From NCBI RefSeq assembly GCF_031143425.1, contig NC_090447.1:133691106-133755105 (forward strand): a stretch of 64,000 bases of DNA, in the 5' to 3' direction. The translations under genes were made by a program, and so were the position numbers. The notes beneath the pieces are model-generated. The model saw only the letters and a list, made by a program, of their open reading frames with translations. It searched no databases and was not told the origin of the DNA. Below are positions 58,040-64,000 of this stretch, piece by piece (position 1 is the first letter of the stretch; each line of letters begins with the position of its first letter). This DNA is from Pleurodeles waltl (taxonomy: Eukaryota > Chordata > Amphibia > Caudata > Salamandridae).

Positions 58040-59837
58040 TGAAATCGAGATAGGGCATCAGCGATGTCATTATTAATACCAGGCACATGTCGAGCCTTGA
58101 ACAAAATATTGAACTTAAAAAATTCAGTTAGAATATCGTCAACAATGTAAGCACCTTTTCATTCTTTGCCTTCTGAGAATTAACCAAATGCACCACAGTC
58201 TGATTATCCACATTGAAAACAACATTCCTATTGGCCAAAAAGCTGCCCCAAATTGCCAAAGCAACTACTAGAGGAAAAAATTCCAAGAATGCAATGCTAA
58301 ACTTCGCCCACTTCCAACTCGCAGGCCAGGCCTCTGCTGCCCAATGGCTGTCCCAAAACAAACCAAAACCATGAGCACCAGACGCATCTGAAAAAATCTG
58401 AATGTGCCAAAACCAGTTCTCGTCCTCCACCAGCATCGTCACACCATTAAAATCCTTCAGAAACTCAATCCACATCCTCAAATCTTCATTAACACATGCC
58501 CGAAGGCGAATGTGGTGATGTGGTAAAACAGCTCCCCGCATCGAGAAACCAAGCCTGCGGCAAAACGCCCTGCCAACCCTAACCACCCTGCAAGCAAAAT
58601 TCAAATGACCAAGCAACAATTGTGCCTGACGCAACTCAATCTTTGGTTTCACCACAGCTTCTTCCAACAGAGAAACCAAATGTTGTACTTTATTCCTAGG
58701 CAACCTCACTTCCATTCTGTCAGAGTCCAGTTCTGTACCTAAAATAGTGAGGCATGTTGCAGGCCCTTCCGTCTTGTCACTCGCCAACGGAACACCAAAA
58801 AGAGACATCAACTGCTCAAAATCCTTTAGTGCTCTGCCACAATCGCCAGACCTAGGTTTTCCAACAAATAAAAAATCATCTAAATAATGAGTCACCAACG
58901 TACCACAGATGTGAAATAGAAAACACCCCTCCAAAAATGAGCTAAACATCTCAAACAAGGAACAAGAAACTGAACAACCCATAGGCAACATCCTGTCGAC
59001 ATATATGGCCTCATCAAATTGCATCCCCAATAAGGAAAAATCATCCAGGTGAACCGGCAACAATCGAAAAGCTGACTCCATATCTGATTTCGCCATCTCT
59101 GCACCTTTCCCACACTTCCGTACCAAAGCAATAGCTTCATCCACCGAAGCATAATGTACCATTGAATCTTCTGCTGCAATAAAATCATTTACTGAGGCCC
59201 CCGCAGGCCAGGACAAGTGATGTATCAAACGAAACTCGCCCACCTGTTTCTTAGGGACCACACCCAAAGGGGAAATGGTCAGATTCGACAATGGCCACTC
59301 TACAAAAGGCCCTACAATCCTGCCCAAGTCCACTTCTTTCTTCAGCTTATCCCTCACAACCTCAGGATGTTCCCTTGCCGACTTCAAATTATTGGCCCAT
59401 CTCCTCAACCTCGGGCCTTGGTAACACAACCGAAAACCTTCCGACAAACCACTAAACAAAACTTTAGCCTCCTCCCCAAGTGCGTAAAACTGCAACCAAT
59501 AGGCAACAACCTCCAATTTAATAGGTGTAGGGCCCTTTACCTGCAACTTGCTGCGCAAATCTTCTACCTCTGTCTCCACCTCTTGCCTGTGGCCCATGCC
59601 AAGACCATTGAAGCCCGCCGAAGCATTGATACACAGGGTGCTTCCCCCCGCAGTTGGAACAATCTTGTCTAAATTTACATTGCTGTCTATTACAAAGTCC
59701 TCTGTTGTATGACCAGCATGCCCCATTTGCTTGGAATTGCCCTCTGTGCCCGAAACCCCCCCCAAATTGGGTGGGACGCCCCTGAAAGGGCTTATATTGA
59801 ACCGGCAATCCACTTGCCGTATGCGTTGTGGGCGCAT
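58040..59837 (-). pseudogene. Ngaro-like reverse transcriptase-RNase H
   Basis: A 569-residue frame (59837-58128). Its first ~90 residues overlap the gag zinc-knuckle frame and may not be translated as RT. RT motifs: GVVPKKQVGEFRLIHHLSWP (residues 192-211), SDMESAFRLLP with the first catalytic Asp (252), LPMGCSVSC (284-292) and YLDD at 318-321. RNase H follows with Asp484 in SDASGAHGFG, Glu519 in FLEFFP and Asp544 in NVDNQT. A shift near 58130 ends the frame; the conserved tail ARHVPGINNDIADALSRFQ is visible just downstream at about 58100-58040 in another frame, running into the recombinase. All catalytic residues are present. The DIRS-type RT is placed before the recombinase, as expected. 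Confidence 0.9.
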
Positions 59838-61893
59838 TCCTCACAGTACGTAACCATTGCATCCATAATTTCGCCCCACATCTTAGACAAATCCATTGCC
59901 TTCCTCGTCCTGAATTCCTCATCATACCTGAACCAACCAAAACTGCCAAAATCCATTTGAGCTCTACGAACCACATCCATATATTTTAACAAAGCAACAC
60001 AAGAGTCTTGATGTTTCTCGCAATAAACACTCGCATAAATCAAAAAAGCCGAAGTCCAATTCTCTATCGTGGTTGGTACTCTAGGCCTCCTAGCTAATTC
60101 TCATCCTTCTTCTTTTGAACCTTCTTTGGCCTGAACCTCCCTGTGAAGCAACTTAAAAACATCAATGAACACCCCTTTCCAAATCTTCTCTTTCAAATTC
60201 AGAGTGAGATGCGCCCCCAAAGGCATCGACACTCCCATATAAGGTAGCTTTTTTGACTTAACACTCCCCACCACTTCATCATTACCAGTGTTAACACTTG
60301 ATCCCGTCTTTAAACCATCACCTGATTCAGCTTTTGTTAATGACCCATCGCCATTACCACCACTTACCTCCGACTTACCCTCCAACGTGACCGCACTCAC
60401 TTGAATCGACGCATCCACCTTACTTCTTGACTCCCCCGAACCAACCCCAACCTTCGAGGCCCTTGCCCTAACTAAATCCCCAAAATTATCCCGCCTTTGA
60501 TGAGTTCTCAACACCCCAACAAAGCCATTCTCACCTCTAGGTAAGTTGCCAGCTGACAACTCCTGGCGCTGAGCCGGAATGTGGCCGCCCTGGGCCACAT
60601 CAGGCACTTCTCCTGCCACCACCACCCGCTTATTTGACGTAACCGGCTCCTCCAATTCTTCCTCGTAATCGAGTAGCTCCTCGTCATCATAGGCCCAACC
60701 AACACCAGCGCCCTGGCTAGTGGAAGGCTGTGCATCAGCAGCTCCAATGCTCTCCCCCGAAGTCGGGTGGACCGCTCCGGATCGCACCCTCCCTTCAGGC
60801 CGGTGTTCTGAAGGTGCCCGGACCTTCACCGGCAAGCTCTGATCACCGACAATCCGCCCAGACCGCTGGTGCCTCACCTGCGCCCCATGCCCGCTACAAG
60901 CATGAGATGTGTCACACCCAGAGGGCCCTTCATCACTGCCTTGCTGCCAAAAATCTAAACTTACAAATGTCCTACCCACTGAACCAGCACTGCTTGCCTC
61001 ACCACACACAGTACCCTTAAACACAGCCCCACTACTATCTGTGAACTCAATCTGTTCACCTAACTGAAAAACAGCTTGATTACTCAATTCCCACGACTGC
61101 ACCTTGTTCAACATAGGACTGACCACCCTCGGGATACTCTGCATCAACCTGCCCCCCTTCCGACTAACTGTACCAAAATCCCCTACCTCCTTCTGAATCA
61201 AAAGGCTACCTTCACTTACCTGATCCTCATCCTCATCATCCAAAATGACTACCACCTCACTCTCCCTGCTGTACCCGGGTGCGTCCAATCTCAAAGGTGC
61301 ACCCAACAACCTGCCTTCTTTAACCGAAAAAAATACAGATGATCGGCACTGGCCGCCGCCATCTTGGATGCACTTGCCAACGACCTTTTCTCTAAAGGAC
61401 GCTCGACGCCTCTCTCTAAAGGGGGTCGAGCTTGTTTTTTAGCCCCAATCCGCACATGCGCGAAAGGAATCTGAGCCCCCACGCGGCCGCCTACTGACAC
61501 CGCAGTTCGCCAGATGGAGCCTCTGCCTCCTGCTGAAACCTGCCGACCCAGTGATGAGCCTTGCCTCCTGGGCAGGCTACTAATCCCCCTATGCTTCACC
61601 CTGCCCGGAGACTGCACAGCAACGACTTTGTTTGCAGCCTCAGCTCCGACAGGTGAGCGCGCGACCTTTCTACCGGTGGCGCTTTTACAACGAAACTTTT
61701 TTCCTGCCTTAACTGGAGATGTACATGCCGCAACAGCAGCAGACACTCCTTTGGCTGAAAGCAGCTTTGGCCTCCTCTGCCCCACCCAAGCCTGCTCAAG
61801 CACACCTTCCTTAATCAGATCCTCACGCCCCTCATCCTGCAAAACATTTAAAGCCTGCACAACTTTACTCGGCTCCATGACCATAAACAACAC
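59518..61893 (-). pseudogene. Ngaro-like Gag (four pieces)
   Basis: Reading down the - strand: 61893-61291 (200 residues, basic), a shift to 61309-60101 (402 residues, acidic and Ser/Gly rich, with DDEELLDYEEELEE), an in-frame TGA at 60103-60101, continuation in the same frame to 59792 with the DIRS-type core (WTSAFLIYASV, FRYDEEFRTRKA), then a shift near 59835 into 59976-59518. The last piece carries a zinc knuckle-like array CWSYNRGLC-x4-C-x5-C-x2-C-x3-H-x4-C (residues 87-118), typical of DIRS-order Gag. It would package the RNA. The 61893-61309 part shows no recognised fold. The whole reading order is inferred from position and frame. Confidence 0.75.
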
Positions 61894-61985
61894 TTATTAC
61901 CACCAAACTACCTAAACACAAACTCCGCCCACAACAATAAACACCTCCCTAAAACTTGCCTCACAAGCCACTCCTGACTGAAGCA

Positions 61986-62181
61986 CACGAAGACAAAACG
62001 CCCACTGGGTGTGACAACTGCCAAAGTGGCCGCCCACACCCAGCCCCTACCTTTTATCCCCTTGCCCAAGACACCGCCCTATCCAGTTCAGTAATCCAAT
62101 CCCAGTTTGGGCTCGTGGTATGACAGCCCGATAAGCCCGGGGGGAGACAGGGCAAGCCCTTTGCTCCCCCAAAGCCCCCAT
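61986..62181 (-). repeat. Ngaro split direct repeat A1
   Basis: The 5' terminus of the element, a direct repeat of A2 at 55733-55935. It ends AAGCCCCCAT on the + strand; TTGTGAACACAGA follows and leads into the MITE at 62194. Confidence 0.88.
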
Positions 62182-62193
62182 TGTGAACACAGA

Positions 62194-63177
62194 GGCCCTC
62201 ATTCTGACCTTGGCGGTCGGCGGAGAGGCGGCGGTCGGACCGCGAACAGACCGGCGGTCCAAAAAATGGCATTCTGACCGCGGCGGTCACCGCCGCGATC
62301 GACCGCCACTTTCCCACTCCGACCGCCACGGCGGTCATGACCGACGGGCTGGAGTTTGCGCACTCCGGCCCGGCGGTCGACCCAAGACCGCCAACCGTAT
62401 CATGACCCTGCTTACCGCCGCGGTTTTTGGCGGTCGGGAACCGCCATGCGAACCATGGCGGTAGGCACTATCGGGGCCAGGGAATTCCTTCCCTGGCACT
62501 GATAGGGGTCTCCCCCACCCCCCACTAACCCCCACGAGTCCTCCCCCCACACCCTCCACCCCCCCAGAGGTGGTACGAACCCCCTGCCCCCCCCACCCCG
62601 ACATGCACATACACGCACCCCGACATGCACGCACCCCCAACATGCACATATGCACACCCCCTACACACACACATACACAACGGGTGCACATACCCGCACA
62701 CATACATGCCAACATGCGCACCCGCCGAACTACACACATTGCCCATAGGCACAGCAGCACCCCCCGCCCGCATGCACGCACTCACACACCCCCTCTACAC
62801 ACCCCCATGCACGCACACATCACACAACACCCCCCCACCCCCTCCCCTCACGGACGATCAACTTACCTTGTGCGTTGGTCCTCCGGGAGGCGACGGGAGC
62901 CATAGGGACGTGACCGCCAACAGAAGACTGCCAACAGAAGACCGCCACACAGAAATGTGGGTCGTAATTCTGGGGGCGGTGTTCTGCTGGCGTGGCGGTG
63001 GAGGTTGACCAGTCTCCACTTTCCCGCCGACCGCCAGTGTGGCTGCTGGCGGTTTTCCGGCAGAACGCTCCCAGCGGTCGGAATACGCGCAGCGGCATAC
63101 CGCCGCGGTCGGCGGTCTTTACCGCGGCGGTAACTCGGCGGTCTTGCGAAAAGACCGCCAAGGTCAGAATGAGGGCC
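62194..63177. mobile_element. GC-rich Harbinger-like MITE with perfect 25-bp inverted ends
   Basis: The left end 62194-62218 (GGCCCTCATTCTGACCTTGG plus CGGTC) is the exact reverse complement of 63153-63177. AGA flanks it on both sides (62191-62193 and 63178-63180). The body has nested GGCGGT/ACCGCC palindromes near both ends and a CA-rich central stretch (about 62590-62840). Long frames on both strands are repeat artefacts. Perfect ends suggest this is the youngest MITE in the window. Confidence 0.85.
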
Positions 63178-64000
63178 AGAGTCTACTTTTCAGAGCCTAA
63201 GTAGCAAACACTATCGGTTTACCTTTCAGTTCCTTGTAATTTATGTTATGCCTTCTGGTTTCTCGTGTCGTTGGAAAGGACATCGGTTTCCCCCAGATGC
63301 GGAAGGTCAATGAACCTGCTTATTATGCATCTAGGAGCTACTTCCAAACCTGGCCCTGCCGCCCTTCTTATTTGTGAAAATGTTAAACGCTAAAACCAAG
63401 GGGCGCCATTTTCAATACATACATTTTCTGTGATAGGTTTATAACAGTACACATAATTAGAATTACCATATCTTTCCCACCACTCATGAAGTATGGATGT
63501 GAAACTACATTCACCATGCAATTTCTAGTAACGTGTAAACTCCTACAGCTTATCACACTTGGCTCACAAGGTTTTCTCTTTCCCTCTTAACACAATCTCA
63601 GGCTAGTTGGGTAATGGAGGCATTTTTGGTCAATAGGAGTGTGGTCTCCATCCAATGTATGTGTAGCACTGCTGTGTTGGGTGCTCCCATGTCCTTGGTT
63701 TTCCAATATAGGCTGGACCTGGGCAGGATAGAAGGTCTCTGGACTTTTAGATGAGAGTGGTTATTCCTGTAATGCTGTGATATTTTCGTTTAAAGAGGAT
63801 GTGCTGTTAGTGCAATTGCTTTTGGTCCTTTTTTGGGGGTCTGGCCATTGTTTTACTGCTCTGGTATGTCCCCATTTGAGTAGGAAATGAGACAAGGAAG
63901 TAATGTGTTGATTACTTACTGGAAGTTGTCATTGCTCTAATTTCCTTCCTCATCCTTATACTTATGTTCAGCTGCGGTTGCTCTGTGGCAGCGAGATAGG
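63178..64000. other. No supported gene
   Basis: Unremarkable mixed sequence without open frames of note. Nothing recognised on either strand. Confidence 0.5.

Larger units (their letters stand above)
55149..62181 (-). mobile_element. Ngaro-like (DIRS-order) tyrosine-recombinase retrotransposon, near full length
   Basis: On the - strand the order is A1 (62181-61986), gag, RT-RNase H, tyrosine recombinase, SGNH hydrolase, B1 (56253-55936), A2 (55935-55733), a 267-base linker, then B2 (55465-55149). A1/A2 and B1/B2 are direct repeats in the split arrangement known for Ngaro and related DIRS-order elements, which integrate through a circular intermediate and leave no target duplication. The left genomic junction reads CCATTGT-CGGG and the right CCCCCAT-TGTGAAC; the internal A2/B1 junction reads CCCCCAT-CGGG. 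All genes have one or a few lesions, so the copy is fairly young but inactive. Confidence 0.9.

Noticed and set aside
62570..63008. His/Pro/Thr-rich frames near the end of the window
   Set aside because: CA-rich simple sequence inside the MITE at 62194-63177.

Overview
This is a gene-poor stretch of a very large, repeat-rich eukaryotic genome. The mix of elements (foamy-like endogenous retrovirus, Ngaro/DIRS tyrosine-recombinase retrotransposon, L1 LINE, Penelope-like element, piggyBac-like and Harbinger-like DNA transposons, kilobase-sized solo LTRs starting TGTTAGA-like) points to a vertebrate with a giant genome. A salamander, probably a newt, fits best. That organism call is inference from repeat character, not from a host gene. 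I found no host exon, tRNA, rRNA or CRISPR array that I could support.

Layout. 1-9821: the 3' part of a degraded foamy-virus-like provirus on the + strand: pol (protease, RT, RNase H, integrase), env (leader peptide, SU, TM), a short accessory reading frame, a polypurine tract and the 3' LTR. Two copies of one ~0.9 kb non-autonomous element, in opposite orientations, sit in the RNase H domain and in the LTR. A tRNA-Tyr-like primer-binding site lies directly after the LTR. 9925-11898: three minisatellites (30, ~73 and 64 bp units) and a GC-rich terminus of a Harbinger-like element on the - strand. 11900-19200: old non-coding DNA with faint Myb/SANT-like transposon peptides. 19215-21221: MITEs and an L1 ORF1 remnant. 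21396-26607: two solo LTRs with perfect 5-bp target duplications. 27240-30560: an L1 ORF2 pseudogene on the - strand. 33712-38598: a hairpin MITE and Harbinger-like MITEs. 38617-42191: two more solo LTRs in a duplicated host sequence.

43326-52445 is a three-layer nest. A solo LTR is split by a Penelope-like element, whose GIY-YIG endonuclease is split by a 4.3 kb piggyBac-like element with TTAA duplications. The Penelope 3' region carries a degenerate hammerhead-like core.

55149-62181 is the best-preserved element: a Ngaro-like retrotransposon on the - strand with gag (zinc knuckle), RT-RNase H, tyrosine recombinase and an SGNH hydrolase. It is bounded by the A1 - ORFs - B1 A2 - B2 split direct repeats typical of that group. 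A Harbinger-like MITE with 25-bp perfect inverted ends and an AGA duplication follows at 62194-63177.

All coding regions are transposon or retroviral and carry frameshifts or stops. Time order can be read from the nesting: the provirus is older than its MITEs; the solo LTR is older than the Penelope element, which is older than the piggyBac-like element.
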